DNA of 64,000 bases from Epilithonimonas tenax DSM 16811. Lineage in GTDB: Bacteria; Bacteroidota; Bacteroidia; Flavobacteriales; Weeksellaceae. Under the pieces are notes generated by a model. It searched no databases. It had not been told where the DNA came from and worked only from the letters and a program-made list of their open reading frames with translations. Numbering within the stretch: position 1 is the stretch's first letter; each line of letters opens with the position of its first letter. Below, piece after piece: positions 23,913 through 33,206 of the stretch. The stretch is from assembly GCF_000428485.1 (NCBI RefSeq), contig NZ_AUAA01000004.1:62001-126000 (forward strand), given 5' to 3'. The position numbers and the translations under genes were made by a program.

Positions 23913-25835
23913 CTAACTTTCCAGTTGAGTTCCCAAGAATTCCCATTCCTGCAAAGTCAAATCTAATTCTTCTTTGATTTTATTATAAGTTTCCAAAGTC
24001 TCTTCGGATGGATTTTCTTTAGTAAAAGAACTTTCAAATTCCTCGATCTTCAACTCCAGTTCAGAGATTTTTTCTTCAACTTTTTTAATTTTATTCTGGA
24101 TATTCTTTTGTTCCTTGCTAACGATCATATTAGATTCTTTCACCGGATCCGGAACTTTAACCACAGGTTCTGGAATTGCTTCCTGATGAAGTTTGGCTTT
24201 CTCGGCAGAAACTTCGATGATGCTTTCCTTTTGTCTGTATTCCAAATATTCATTGATGTCACCAAGGAATTCCTTCATACTTCCGTCACGGAATTCGAAG
24301 ATCTTGTCGGACAATCCTTGTAGAAATTCACGGTCGTGAGAAATCACGATCAAAGTGCCCTCAAATTTCTGAAGTGCCAATTTGATAATCTCCTTGGACT
24401 GGATATCCAGGTGATTCGTAGGCTCATCCATAATCAACGTGTTGAAAGGACGAAGCAACAGTTTACACAGTGCCAGACGGTTTCTCTCACCTCCAGAAAG
24501 AACTTTCGTTTTCTTGGTCACATCTTCACCCTGGAACAGGAAAGATCCCAAAAGGTCACGCACTCTTGGTCTGGTTTCCTCGGTTGCAGAGTCTTCCGCT
24601 TCTTGAAGAACCGTTTTATCCGGCGTCAAAACCTCTTCTTGATTCTGAGCAAAATAACCGATGTTCACATTGTGTCCAAGATTCCATTCTCCGGAAAAAT
24701 CTGTGATGTCGCCGGCAAGAATTTTTGCCAACGTTGTTTTTCCTTGTCCATTTTGTCCAAGCAAAGCGATTCTTGCGCCTCTTTCTACGATGAAATCTAC
24801 TTTGTCGAAAATCTGTTTTTTGCCATAGGCTTTCCCCAGATTCTGAGCTTCGAAGATCACTTTCCCCGGTTGTACACTCGGTTGGAAACGGATATTGAAT
24901 TTGGAAACGTCATCATTCTCAACTTCGATGCGTTCCAGTTTGTCCAGTTTCTTGATCAATGACTGCGCAAAAGAGGCTTTGGAAGCACTCGCACGGAATT
25001 TGTTGATCAATTCCTCGGTATGTTTTACTTCTGCATCCTGGTTTTTCTTCGCTTGGATGAGTTTTTCTTTTCTGTCTTTTCTTAGTTCCAGATATTTGGA
25101 ATAATTGGCTTTGTAATCGTCAACCTTTCTGTTATTCACATCAAAAGTTCGGTTACAAGTGGAAGTCATAAACTGCTTGTCGTGACTTACCAGCAACATC
25201 GATCCCTGATAATTTGTCAAAAAATCCTCCAGCCAGATGATAGATTCCATATCCAGGTGGTTGGTAGGCTCATCGAGTAGCATCAAATCGTTTTGTTGAA
25301 GAAGCAATTTTGCCAATTCTATTCTCATTCTCCAACCGCCGGAAAATTCGTCGGTTATTTTTTGAAAATCATCCGCTTTGAAGCCTAAACCAAATAGAAT
25401 TTTTTCCACATCGCCCTCCAAATTATACGCATCGAAATTCATCAGCATATCATTCAGATCCGTCATTCTGTTGATGAGATCGGTGTACGCATCACTTTCG
25501 TAATCTGTTCTTGTCGCCAATTGGTGATTGACTTCTTCCAATTCGTCTTTCAAAGCATTGATCTGTTCAAAAGCCTGCATTGTCTCGTCCCAAACGGTTC
25601 TTCCTTTTACGAAGTCAAGGTCCTGTTTCAGGAAACCGATCGTGATTTTACCCTCAGTAACCACATTACCTTCGTAGTAATTGATTTCTCCGGAAAGTAT
25701 TTTTAAGAGCGTAGATTTTCCGGCTCCGTTTTTCCCGACTAAACCGATTTTGTCTCCTTTTTTGATGGTGAAATTGGTGTCTTTGAAAAGATAATTTCCT
25801 GCGTGATGTAAGCCTAATCCCTGAACCGAAAGCAT
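23913..25835 (-). CDS. ABC-F family ATPase (ribosome-associated)
   Basis: A 640-residue protein with two ABC ATPase domains and no membrane segment. Walker A motifs are GKNGAGKST (about 36-44) and GQNGQGKTT. ABC signatures are FSGGWRMRIELAKLL and LSGGERNRLALCKLL. Walker B segments are LMLLDEPTNHLD and TLIMDEPTNHLD. The inter-domain linker is charged and helical (LELRKDRKEKLIQAKKNQ), and the last ~65 residues form a Glu/Lys coiled coil, as in Uup-like members. ABC-F proteins act at the ribosomal E site in translation. A drug-resistance role cannot be inferred. A CAAAAGTA box (minus-strand -7 type) lies at 25862-25869. Confidence 0.92.
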   Translation of the reverse strand: MLSVQGLGLHHAGNYLFKDTNFTIKKGDKIGLVGKNGAGKSTLLKILSGEINYYEGNVVTEGKITIGFLKQDLDFVKGRTVWDETMQAFEQINALKDELEEVNHQLATRTDYESDAYTDLINRMTDLNDMLMNFDAYNLEGDVEKILFGLGFKADDFQKITDEFSGGWRMRIELAKLLLQQNDLMLLDEPTNHLDMESIIWLEDFLTNYQGSMLLVSHDKQFMTSTCNRTFDVNNRKVDDYKANYSKYLELRKDRKEKLIQAKKNQDAEVKHTEELINKFRASASKASFAQSLIKKLDKLERIEVENDDVSKFNIRFQPSVQPGKVIFEAQNLGKAYGKKQIFDKVDFIVERGARIALLGQNGQGKTTLAKILAGDITDFSGEWNLGHNVNIGYFAQNQEEVLTPDKTVLQEAEDSATEETRPRVRDLLGSFLFQGEDVTKKTKVLSGGERNRLALCKLLLRPFNTLIMDEPTNHLDIQSKEIIKLALQKFEGTLIVISHDREFLQGLSDKIFEFRDGSMKEFLGDINEYLEYRQKESIIEVSAEKAKLHQEAIPEPVVKVPDPVKESNMIVSKEQKNIQNKIKKVEEKISELELKIEEFESSFTKENPSEETLETYNKIKEELDLTLQEWEFLGTQLES

Positions 25836-25953
25836 TGTATTCTATATTTTATTTGAATTTGCAAAAGTAGTGAAATATGGTGGAAGATGGAAGCTGGATG
25901 TGCGAAGTTTATATTTACTTAATAATTAAGGTGTTATTGAACGAGTAGTTGGC

Positions 25954-25975
25954 TTCGAGAGCCTCAGCCTGACAG
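25954..25975 (+). repeat. Family C short repeat, copy 1
   Basis: TTCGAGAGCCTCAGCCTGAC plus AG. It is nearly identical to 26271-26292, and a looser version sits inside family A copy 4 (59423-59446). The rest of the 25836-26375 gap holds only repeats and the promoter of the downstream gene. Confidence 0.7.
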
Positions 25976-26034
25976 TTGTTGATTGATTATGACAAACTTT
26001 TATTTAATGACAAAAGTTGAATTTATACTGAAAC

Positions 26035-26200
26035 TTGCAGCCCGACTTATCTCAATTTCTTATTTTTTTAATTTGAATCGAGGAACCACTTCGTTAGGTT
26101 TGGGTGGAAATCCTTTTTTGCTTTGACTTAAGTTCTATTTAAACTGAAATGTTCGAGCAAAAAAGATTGGGAACAGAAGGCGGATAAAGCTGCCCAAATT
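26035..26200 (+). repeat. Family A intergenic hairpin repeat, copy 3 (expanded)
   Basis: It keeps both ends (CTTGCAGCCCGACTT and AAAGCTGCCCAAAT) and the inner words GGAAATCCTTTTTTGC and AAAAAAGATTGGGAACAGAA. It is ~70 bp longer than copy 1, with extra AT-rich sequence near the left end and in the loop. Family C repeats flank it on both sides. Confidence 0.75.
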
Positions 26201-26270
26201 AATTAAAGGCTTTCTGATCAATAAGTTTTATAAGGAAAAAAATCTGGCGATTTTTGGTTTTTTATTTGTC

Positions 26271-26292
26271 TTCGAGAGCCTCAGACTGACAG
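26271..26292 (+). repeat. Family C short repeat, copy 2
   Basis: TTCGAGAGCCTCAGACTGAC plus AG, a direct repeat of 25954-25975 with one change, 317 nt downstream. Confidence 0.7.
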
Positions 26293-26351
26293 TTCTACCA
26301 CTTACATCGTCCAGCTTTCAATATCCAACTTCCGACATCCAAACAAATCCT

Positions 26352-26359
26352 TATCTTTG
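26352..26359 (+). promoter_or_regulatory. -7 element (TATCTTTG) for the deoxyhypusine-synthase-like gene
   Basis: An exact TAnnTTTG match lies 16 nt before the ATG. No matching TTTG box is seen at normal spacing. Confidence 0.4.
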
Positions 26360-26375
26360 CAAAAATCTAAACAAA

Positions 26376-27350
26376 ATGAGCAAACCGATTACTGAGTTCA
26401 TCGAAAAATATTATCTGCATTTCAATGCTGCGGCGTTGGTTGATGCTTCTAAGGCTTATGTAGCACATCTGAAAGATGGCGGAAAAATGATGATCACGCT
26501 GGCTGGCGCGATGTCAACGGCGGAATTAGGGAAAATCTTGGCTGAGATGATCCGTCAGGGGAAAGTGGATTTTATCTCTTGCACAGGCGCAAACCTTGAA
26601 GAAGATCTGATGAATCTTGTAGCACACACGCATTACGAAAGAGTGCCGAATTATAGAGATCTGACGCCTCAGGAAGAATGGGGACTTTTGGAAAGAGGCT
26701 TGAATAGGGTGACAGACACTTGTATCCCCGAAGAAGAAGCGTTCCGAAGATTGCAGAAACATATCTACGAAATCTGGAAAGATGCAGACGAAAAAGGAGA
26801 AAGATATTTCCCGCACGAATATATGTACAAAATGATCTTGTCTGGTGTTCTTGAGCAGTATTACGAGATCCCGAGAGAGAATTCTTGGATGATTGCGGCG
26901 GCGGAGAAAAACCTGCCAATCGTGGTGCCAGGCTGGGAAGATTCTACAATGGGAAATATTTTTACATCTTATTGTATTAAAGGTGATTTGAAATTCTCAA
27001 CCATGAAATCCGGAATCGAATATATGGCCTACTTGGCGGATTGGTACCCGAAAAATTCTGGTGGAAAAGGGGTGGGCTTCTTCCAAATTGGTGGTGGAAT
27101 TGCCGGCGATTTCCCAATCTGTGTGGTGCCGATGTTGTATCAGGATATGGAAATGCATGATATTCCTTTCTGGAGTTATTTCTGTCAGATCTCAGATTCT
27201 ACAACATCTTACGGATCTTATTCCGGAGCGGTACCGAATGAGAAGATCACTTGGGGTAAATTGGATATTACCACGCCGAAATTCATCGTGGAAAGTGATG
27301 CAACAATCTGTGCACCATTGATGTTCAGTTATATTCTGGAGAATTCTTAA
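26376..27350 (+). CDS. Deoxyhypusine synthase-like protein
   Basis: A 324-residue cytoplasmic enzyme of the DHS fold. Family words are MMITLAGAMSTAELGK (37-52), FISCTGANLEEDL (NAD-binding), GGKGVGFFQIGGGIAGDFP and SYSGAVPNEKITWGKL. Lys295 in WGKL aligns with the catalytic lysine of eukaryotic DHS, which forms the enzyme-spermidine imine. Bacteria lack eIF5A, so the enzyme must have another acceptor. Related bacterial proteins include homospermidine synthases of this fold. No other polyamine gene is in the window. The acceptor substrate is unknown. Confidence 0.88.
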   Translation: MSKPITEFIEKYYLHFNAAALVDASKAYVAHLKDGGKMMITLAGAMSTAELGKILAEMIRQGKVDFISCTGANLEEDLMNLVAHTHYERVPNYRDLTPQEEWGLLERGLNRVTDTCIPEEEAFRRLQKHIYEIWKDADEKGERYFPHEYMYKMILSGVLEQYYEIPRENSWMIAAAEKNLPIVVPGWEDSTMGNIFTSYCIKGDLKFSTMKSGIEYMAYLADWYPKNSGGKGVGFFQIGGGIAGDFPICVVPMLYQDMEMHDIPFWSYFCQISDSTTSYGSYSGAVPNEKITWGKLDITTPKFIVESDATICAPLMFSYILENS

Positions 27351-27372
27351 AGGAATTAACTATATAAAAAAG

Positions 27373-27403
27373 AAAGCGTTCAAATTAGTTTTGAACGCTT
27401 TTT
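27373..27403 (+). terminator. Terminator of the DHS-like gene
   Basis: AAAGCGTTCAAA pairs with TTTTGAACGCTTT across ATTAG, followed by a long T run. Confidence 0.85.
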
Positions 27404-27427
27404 TTTTATGTATTGATGTTTGATAAT

Positions 27428-27574
27428 TTAATCTAATGAATTGAGCAAGACTTTATATCGATAACCAAAAATCAGTTTCTGAAACCTGTTCAATTTTGTG
27501 AAATCTCTTTTGCTGTATTTTGGTAGAATGGCTTTGTTGATGTTGTTCAGAACTCTGAAAATTGCTTTTTTCAT
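27428..27574 (-). CDS. 48-residue conserved small basic protein
   Basis: ATG at 27574, TAA at 27428-27430. The protein begins MKKAIFRVLNNINKAILPKY, passes a Lys/Arg-rich turn and ends YRYKVLLNSLD. This pattern (MKK...INKA.LP.., then a Lys-rich middle, then YR....N.LD) is one I recognise from many Flavobacteriia as a tiny conserved protein, sometimes mislabelled as SsrA-binding. It is too short for most gene finders. Its function is unknown, and an amphipathic basic helix suggests ribosome or membrane contact (inference). It lies between a plus-strand terminator and the DUF493 gene. Confidence 0.7.
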   Translation of the reverse strand: MKKAIFRVLNNINKAILPKYSKRDFTKLNRFQKLIFGYRYKVLLNSLD

Positions 27575-27662
27575 CACTTGAAATTTTAAAATACGAATGG
27601 TTAAAGTACAAGTTTTAAGCCACTGCGACCATCATTGATCACTTATCATTCATCATTTATAA

Positions 27663-27968
27663 TTACAGCATCATCACGTTTTCTATCTTCGCGACTTTTT
27701 GATAAATGTCAATCACCTGATCTGCGTCCATCACAAAACATTGTAAAGAAACGGAAGTGTATTTTCCTTTGGAACTTTCTCTGTTTGATAAAGTGTATTT
27801 CAGCCCGTCAAAAACTCTTAAGATTTCAGTGATTTTTTCGGAATCTCCCGGAACGATGAATTTGAAAAGGTATTCTTCCGGAAAATTGTGTTGACTTTCT
27901 AGTTTTTCCTTTAAAGATTTGTAAAATTCTTCTGGATTAGTGTGGTTGGTTTCTACGATATCTGCCAT
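27663..27968 (-). CDS. DUF493 family protein (YbeD-like)
   Basis: A 101-residue soluble protein with the ferredoxin-like ACT-type fold of DUF493. Landmarks are EYLFKFIVPGDSEKITEILR, the strand RESSKGKYTSVSLQCFV and the closing DQVIDIYQKVAKIENVMML. Length is standard. In E. coli the homologue YbeD sits beside lipB, but here the neighbours are a tiny conserved protein and ferritin. Function is not established. Confidence 0.85.
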   Translation of the reverse strand: MADIVETNHTNPEEFYKSLKEKLESQHNFPEEYLFKFIVPGDSEKITEILRVFDGLKYTLSNRESSKGKYTSVSLQCFVMDADQVIDIYQKVAKIENVMML

Positions 27969-28000
27969 TTTATTTTTTGAATATTGAGTTACTAAAAAAA

Positions 28001-28024
28001 ATCTCCGTCAAAAAAAACGGAGAT
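28001..28024 (-). terminator. Terminator of the ferritin gene
   Basis: ATCTCCGT pairs with ACGGAGAT. On the minus strand a run of T follows, 27 nt after the ferritin stop. Confidence 0.85.
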
Positions 28025-28050
28025 CAAAGTTAGTGATATTTAATTTGTGA

Positions 28051-28605
28051 TTAAGAAGGATTTTCAGCCGTGGCGTCCTGTGGCAGAGAAACGCCATCCG
28101 GAGCAGCTTCCAAAGCTTTATCTAATGTAAATAATGATTCGTCTGAGGCGCTGTCTCCACCAGCTATTTTTAATTTGTCAATCAGCTCTAGTGCTAGTTT
28201 TTCTTCTTCGATCTGTTCTTTGACAAACCATTGCATAAAATTCCAGGTTGCCCAGTCTTTTTCTTCAAAAGATAAATTGACGATCTCATAAATAGCGGTT
28301 GTATTTTCAACTTCGTGCTCAAAAACCTTGTGGAATGCCTCTGTTAGATTTTGGGGGTTTTCGGGTGGTGCAGGTATGGCTTCTACTCTTGCTTCACCAC
28401 CTCTGTCAAGGATATATCGCATAACCTTGATCATGTGATTTCGTTCTTCTTGCGAGTGTCTGTAAAGGAAATTGGCGATTCCTCCATAGCCTTTGGTGTC
28501 TGCCCAGCATCCGTATGAAAGAAAAATTTGTGACGCGTGCGCTTCCTTTGTCATTTGTTTTATTAATGCTTCCTGCATCTGATTTGACAGTCTGTTCGTG
28601 TTCAT
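28051..28605 (-). CDS. ftnA: Ferritin (iron storage)
   Basis: A 184-residue four-helix-bundle protein. The ferroxidase centre is indicated by helix A Glu in TKEAHASQIFLSYGCWAD, helix B RHSQEERNHMIKVMRYI (the ExxH pair in EERNHM), helix C FEHEVENTTAIYE and helix D KEQIEEEKLALELI. It oxidises Fe(II) and stores it in a 24-mer cage in the cytoplasm. The last ~30 residues (SDESLFTLDKALEAAPDG and onward) extend beyond the bundle. The start codon is preceded on the minus strand by an uninterrupted A15 tract (28611-28625), within the leader. Confidence 0.93.
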   Translation of the reverse strand: MNTNRLSNQMQEALIKQMTKEAHASQIFLSYGCWADTKGYGGIANFLYRHSQEERNHMIKVMRYILDRGGEARVEAIPAPPENPQNLTEAFHKVFEHEVENTTAIYEIVNLSFEEKDWATWNFMQWFVKEQIEEEKLALELIDKLKIAGGDSASDESLFTLDKALEAAPDGVSLPQDATAENPS

Positions 28606-28875
28606 ATCTATTTTTTTTTTTTTTTATTTCTTTTAAGGAATTAAATAAGGAGCTTTTATTAACTCATTTTGAGGTATTAAAAGTGTGAGGTTGTCAAATA
28701 AACAAATACTGCGCCAAAAAACGGGGAAGTTTTTAAAAAAAAATGAGCCTGTAAAAGCTTTTTTTTTGATTGTAAATAGATGACGGTGAGTGAGTTGTAA
28801 GCCTGTTAAGATATATTAACTTATTGTTAAAAATTTATTTATATTCGGTGTAAGAAAATAATACATAAGAACATT

Positions 28876-31692
28876 ATGAGAAAAATTGATGTGAAATTAC
28901 CATTGCTTATTGCTGCACTCTATTTTGGAGGCAATTTGCATGCCCAATCTACACAAGACACCATTTCAAAAGAAAACAAAATTGAGGAGGTGGTTGTGAT
29001 AGGATATGGTACTCAGAAAAAGGAGAATGTAACAGGAAGTATCGGGATTGTAACTGCAAAAGATTTGGCTGACAAACCTAATGCAAATCCATTAAATTCT
29101 GTGCAGGGAAAATTGGCTGGGGTGAATGTTGTTACGTCTGGTACACCAGGAGGATCTCCAAGGGTTGATATCAGAGGCGTTGGATCTTTATCAGGAAATA
29201 CGGTTTTTATCGTAGACGGGATGTTGACAGAAAATATTTCTTTCCTTAATCCTCAGGATATTGAGTCTATGAGTGTTTTGAAAGATCCTTCATCGTTAGC
29301 GATCTTCGGAGCTAAGGCCGCAAACGGTGCCGTGATTATTAAAACGAAAAGTGGAAAGGGGAAACCTGTTTTCAATGTTAATTCTTATTTGGGAGTTAAA
29401 ACGGTGACCAATGTTCCTAAGATGGTCAATAGTGATCAGTATATAGAATTATATAATGAGAAACTACGCAATGATAATGGGTCTTCCGCAGGTTCAATTT
29501 CAAGAGCAGATTTTCCTGCAGATACAGATTGGTTCAAAGAGATTTTCAGAACAAGCCTCATTAATTCCAACGATTTCTCTGCTTCGGGAAGTTTAGGGAA
29601 GTTGAATTATTATGGGAGTGTAGGCTATCTTCAGGATGAAGGTAATTTGGCTGCCGGACAAGGCATCAACTCTGGAAGTGGCTTTAATAGATTTAATACT
29701 AAATTGAATCTTAGTTATAAAATCACGGACAATATTACGATTGGAGACAATTTCTCATTTTCCAAAATGCGTACTGATGTAGCGCAAAACCCATTACTGA
29801 ATGCCCGTAATGCACCGCCTTTGTTCCCAGCAATGAATTCAGCGACGGGAAGTTACCAGTTCTTTAATGGTTATTCCATCGCAAATCCAAGAGCTCAATT
29901 GGACCTTTACAGGTCTCAAGTAAGACAGGAGAGAATGCTTAATAATGTGTTTATTGACATCAAGTTCCTGAAAGATTTTACTTTCAGAAGTAGTTTTACA
30001 ACGGATAACTATAGCCCTAGTCAATACGAATATACACCTGCAATTACTTATACACCGCAGGCAAGTATTTCAAATCTTCTTACAAGAAATGCCCGTAACA
30101 GGAATTATGTATGGGATAATACAATTAATTGGAAGAAAAGCTTCGGAAATCATAATCTAGAGTTATTGGCCGGTTTTTCAAGAGTTAGAGATTCCCAATC
30201 AGAAGATGTATGGATTGCCAAAAACGTGAACTATGATGGCACAAATGGCTCTCTGAATGTTTTTAATGGTACAGATATTTTCAACTATCAAGATACTGCG
30301 CCAGCTACTGGAGCAAGACCAGCGGCAACTCAAAGCCAGGTTAGAATAGAGTCTTTCTTTGGAAGGATTAATTATGACTATGCCGGTAAATATCTATTGA
30401 ACGCGTCGGTGCGTAGAGATGCAACTTCACAAGTGTCTACAGATAGAACCAAAGTTTTCCCAGCAGTAAGTGTTGGCTGGGTGGTGTCGAAAGAAGGATT
30501 TATGAGTGAGCAAAATGTTTTCAATTTATTGAAATTCAGGGCGAGTTACGGTGAATTAGGCAATCCTACGGTACAGAGAAAATTTAATCAAGTAGTGACA
30601 GTAATTGGAGGTGGCGCATATTATGGTAATAATGGGTATCCTGCTTCTACTATCGACTTAGTCGTGGATCCGAGTATAGGTTGGGAAACTACAGTTGGGT
30701 CGGATTTTGGAGTTGAAATGGCTTTGTTGAATAACAAATTAAAAATTGAAGGAACTTATTATAATAAAGAATCGAAAGACATCGTTTACGGCGTTTCTCA
30801 AGGAACTATTTCCGGAGCCAGTAATCCAAATAATTTTGTGACTAATGCATATTCATTTAAGAACAAAGGGTTCGAAGTAGCTGCAAACTATAACGCCAAT
30901 TTGAGCGAGAGTGTAAAACTGGGTGTTTACGGTAACTTCACCTCACTTAAAAATGAAATTACTGATGTTTACGGTGGATCATTCTTAGAAACTGGTGCTA
31001 GTTTATTTGGTAATTCTATCGTTAGACTGCAAGCCGGTCAAGCTGTTGGGTCTTATTATGGATATCAGGTAGATGGCGTATTCCAAACTGATGCAGAAGC
31101 TGCGGCATCTGGCCAAACGGGAGCTAAAGCAGGTTGGTTCAAATTTGCAGATATGGATGGGAATGGTGTGGTTGATACCAGAGATAAAACATTCTTAGGA
31201 AGCCCAATTCCAAAGGGTACTTACGGATTTGGTGTTAATCTGAATGTTCATTCCATAGATTTTGGTATTGATTTCCAAGGTGTATTTGGGAACAAAATAT
31301 ACAATTACAACCGTGAACAACGTTATGGTAATGAAAGCTGGGATCTTGATATGTACAATAACAGATGGACGGGCGCTGGTAGTTCCAACACCAATTCTAT
31401 GATTACCTCTAATCAATCTATTATTTTACCAAATAGTTTTTACGTAGAGGACGGAAGCTACTTCAGAATCAGAAATATTCAGGTAGGTTACAACTTCTCA
31501 AAAGCTATTGCCGATTCATTATCAGTTAAAAAACTTAGAATTTATCTAAGCGCACAAAATCCTTGGACAAGCTTCAAATACAACGGCTTCTCTCCAGAGA
31601 TCTTAAATTCTGATAGGGTTCAGATGGGGATTGATCAGAATATCTATCCTATCTCAGCTATCTACACAATGGGTATGAATTTAACATTTTAA
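28876..31692 (+). CDS. SusC/RagA-type TonB-dependent outer-membrane receptor
   Basis: A 938-residue outer-membrane importer. A signal peptide ends GNLHAQ near residue 24. The TonB-box/plug start is EEVVVIGYGTQKKENVTGSI (about 38-57), the SusC hallmark. The plug continues GKLAGVNVVTSGTPGGSPRV and LKDPSSLAIFGAKAANGAVI. The rest is beta-barrel, ending in an aromatic strand (MNLTF). The N-terminal carboxypeptidase-like DUF4480 domain of longer SusCs is absent. It pairs with the SusD gene 11 nt downstream to import oligosaccharides released by the downstream glycosidases. Confidence 0.93.
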   Translation: MRKIDVKLPLLIAALYFGGNLHAQSTQDTISKENKIEEVVVIGYGTQKKENVTGSIGIVTAKDLADKPNANPLNSVQGKLAGVNVVTSGTPGGSPRVDIRGVGSLSGNTVFIVDGMLTENISFLNPQDIESMSVLKDPSSLAIFGAKAANGAVIIKTKSGKGKPVFNVNSYLGVKTVTNVPKMVNSDQYIELYNEKLRNDNGSSAGSISRADFPADTDWFKEIFRTSLINSNDFSASGSLGKLNYYGSVGYLQDEGNLAAGQGINSGSGFNRFNTKLNLSYKITDNITIGDNFSFSKMRTDVAQNPLLNARNAPPLFPAMNSATGSYQFFNGYSIANPRAQLDLYRSQVRQERMLNNVFIDIKFLKDFTFRSSFTTDNYSPSQYEYTPAITYTPQASISNLLTRNARNRNYVWDNTINWKKSFGNHNLELLAGFSRVRDSQSEDVWIAKNVNYDGTNGSLNVFNGTDIFNYQDTAPATGARPAATQSQVRIESFFGRINYDYAGKYLLNASVRRDATSQVSTDRTKVFPAVSVGWVVSKEGFMSEQNVFNLLKFRASYGELGNPTVQRKFNQVVTVIGGGAYYGNNGYPASTIDLVVDPSIGWETTVGSDFGVEMALLNNKLKIEGTYYNKESKDIVYGVSQGTISGASNPNNFVTNAYSFKNKGFEVAANYNANLSESVKLGVYGNFTSLKNEITDVYGGSFLETGASLFGNSIVRLQAGQAVGSYYGYQVDGVFQTDAEAAASGQTGAKAGWFKFADMDGNGVVDTRDKTFLGSPIPKGTYGFGVNLNVHSIDFGIDFQGVFGNKIYNYNREQRYGNESWDLDMYNNRWTGAGSSNTNSMITSNQSIILPNSFYVEDGSYFRIRNIQVGYNFSKAIADSLSVKKLRIYLSAQNPWTSFKYNGFSPEILNSDRVQMGIDQNIYPISAIYTMGMNLTF

Positions 31693-31703
31693 TTAGAAAA
31701 ATC

Positions 31704-33125
31704 ATGAAAAAAATATTTTTAACACTCTCTCTATTTTCTTTATTTGTAAGTTGTAGCGATGATTTTGTGGATATAAAACCAGAAGGTGAAACATTGGTAG
31801 AGGATTTCTTCAAAACGGCAGAAGATGCAAATCGTGCAACCAATGCTATTTACAGTTTCTTGAGAAGTTGGGAAAATACCGGTTTCCCAGCACAGTATGT
31901 ACTTGGCGTAACGGGTGATGATGTAGAAAAAGGATCCAATCCTGGAGATGCATCTTTCATCAATGCTTATGATAAATTTACATATACCATTAGTGATGAT
32001 GGCGTTCATGGATATTGGACAGGGCAATGGCAAGCTGTTCAAAGAACCAATCAGGTGATTACCAATGTTCCAAATATTGATATGGATGCTACGCTGAAAA
32101 ACAGATTGGTTGCCGAAGCAAAAATGCTAAGAGCCTATTTCTATTTTAATTTGGTAAGAATTTATGGAGGTGTTCCTATCTTTGATGGATTGCAGAGCAA
32201 TTATGTACAACCAAGGAATACAGCTGCAGAGGTTTATGCGTTCATCGTGAAAGATCTGACAGAAGCTTCAGCCATTTTACCTCAGACGTATCCTGCAGGT
32301 CAGCAAGGTAGAGTCACAAAAGGAGGAGCTTTGGGGCTACTTTCAAAAGTGTATCTGTATATGAAAGATTACCAGAAAGCTTATGATACTTCAAATATGG
32401 TAATTGGAATGGGTTATAAATTAGATGATAATTTTAACCACTTATTCAGACCAGATGGAGAATTCGGGACAGAATCTGTTTTCGAGGTGAACTGTGGCTG
32501 TTCTGCCGAATTTGGGGGTAGTCAGTATGCCGAAGTTCAAGGCGTTAGAAATCAGTTTGGATGGGGCTTCTTCACGCCAACTCAAGCCTTGGAAAATGCG
32601 TTCGAGCCAGGTGATATCAGAAAAGAGTTAACCATTCTTAGAGAAGGTGAAACTACGCTGGAAGGTGATGTCATCAAAAAAGGTGATCCTCAGGCAGGTA
32701 ACATGTGGAATCAGAAAACATATGTTCCAACATCACTTAACAACAATGCTTGCGGGTACGGATCTATTCAGAATTTAAGAATTCTAAGATTTGCAGATAT
32801 TCTTTTAATCAATGCAGAAGCGGCAAATGAATTAGGAAATACGGCTGCTGCAATCAAAAATATCAATTTAGTTAGACACAGAGCTATGCTTGGCGATACG
32901 CCTGCATCCGGTCAATCAGCACTTAGAAATGCGATCTGGCAAGAAAGAAGAGTAGAATTGGCAATGGAAATGGACAGATTCCCAGATCTTGTAAGAACAG
33001 GTCAAGCAGCAACGGTTCTGGGACCTCTGGGTTTCAAAGCTGGAAAAAACGAATTGTTCCCAATTCCTTTGAGAGCAATTACAGACAGTAAAGGTGTTTT
33101 AACTCAAAACCCAGGTTACAATTAA
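31704..33125 (+). CDS. SusD/RagB-type glycan-binding lipoprotein
   Basis: A 473-residue surface lipoprotein. The lipobox LFVSC places the acylated Cys at residue 17, followed by acidic SDDFVDI, as expected for export to the outer face. SusD landmarks are the TPR-like helical core (RLVAEAKMLRAYFYFNLVRI) and the C-terminal ILRFADILLINAEAANELG then WQERRVELAMEMDRFPDLVR. It forms the lid of the SusC importer. The terminator right after it suggests that susCD can form its own transcript. Confidence 0.93.
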   Translation: MKKIFLTLSLFSLFVSCSDDFVDIKPEGETLVEDFFKTAEDANRATNAIYSFLRSWENTGFPAQYVLGVTGDDVEKGSNPGDASFINAYDKFTYTISDDGVHGYWTGQWQAVQRTNQVITNVPNIDMDATLKNRLVAEAKMLRAYFYFNLVRIYGGVPIFDGLQSNYVQPRNTAAEVYAFIVKDLTEASAILPQTYPAGQQGRVTKGGALGLLSKVYLYMKDYQKAYDTSNMVIGMGYKLDDNFNHLFRPDGEFGTESVFEVNCGCSAEFGGSQYAEVQGVRNQFGWGFFTPTQALENAFEPGDIRKELTILREGETTLEGDVIKKGDPQAGNMWNQKTYVPTSLNNNACGYGSIQNLRILRFADILLINAEAANELGNTAAAIKNINLVRHRAMLGDTPASGQSALRNAIWQERRVELAMEMDRFPDLVRTGQAATVLGPLGFKAGKNELFPIPLRAITDSKGVLTQNPGYN

Positions 33126-33150
33126 TAGGTATTGTAATGAATCATATGAA

Positions 33151-33180
33151 AGGGGAGGATTTTATCCTCCTCTTTTTTTA
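33151..33180 (+). terminator. Terminator between susD and the GH144-type gene
   Basis: AGGGGAGGAT pairs with ATCCTCCTCT across TTT, followed by T7. It sits mid-locus, so it may set a higher susCD level than glycosidase level. Confidence 0.75.
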
Positions 33181-33206
33181 GGTTTAATTTTAAAAATAAT
33201 GTGTTT

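Noticed and set aside
24336-24962. 208-residue plus-strand frame over the ABC-F gene
   Set aside because: Exactly antisense to strongly conserved ABC motifs. The composition is that of a shadow frame and no signature of its own is present.
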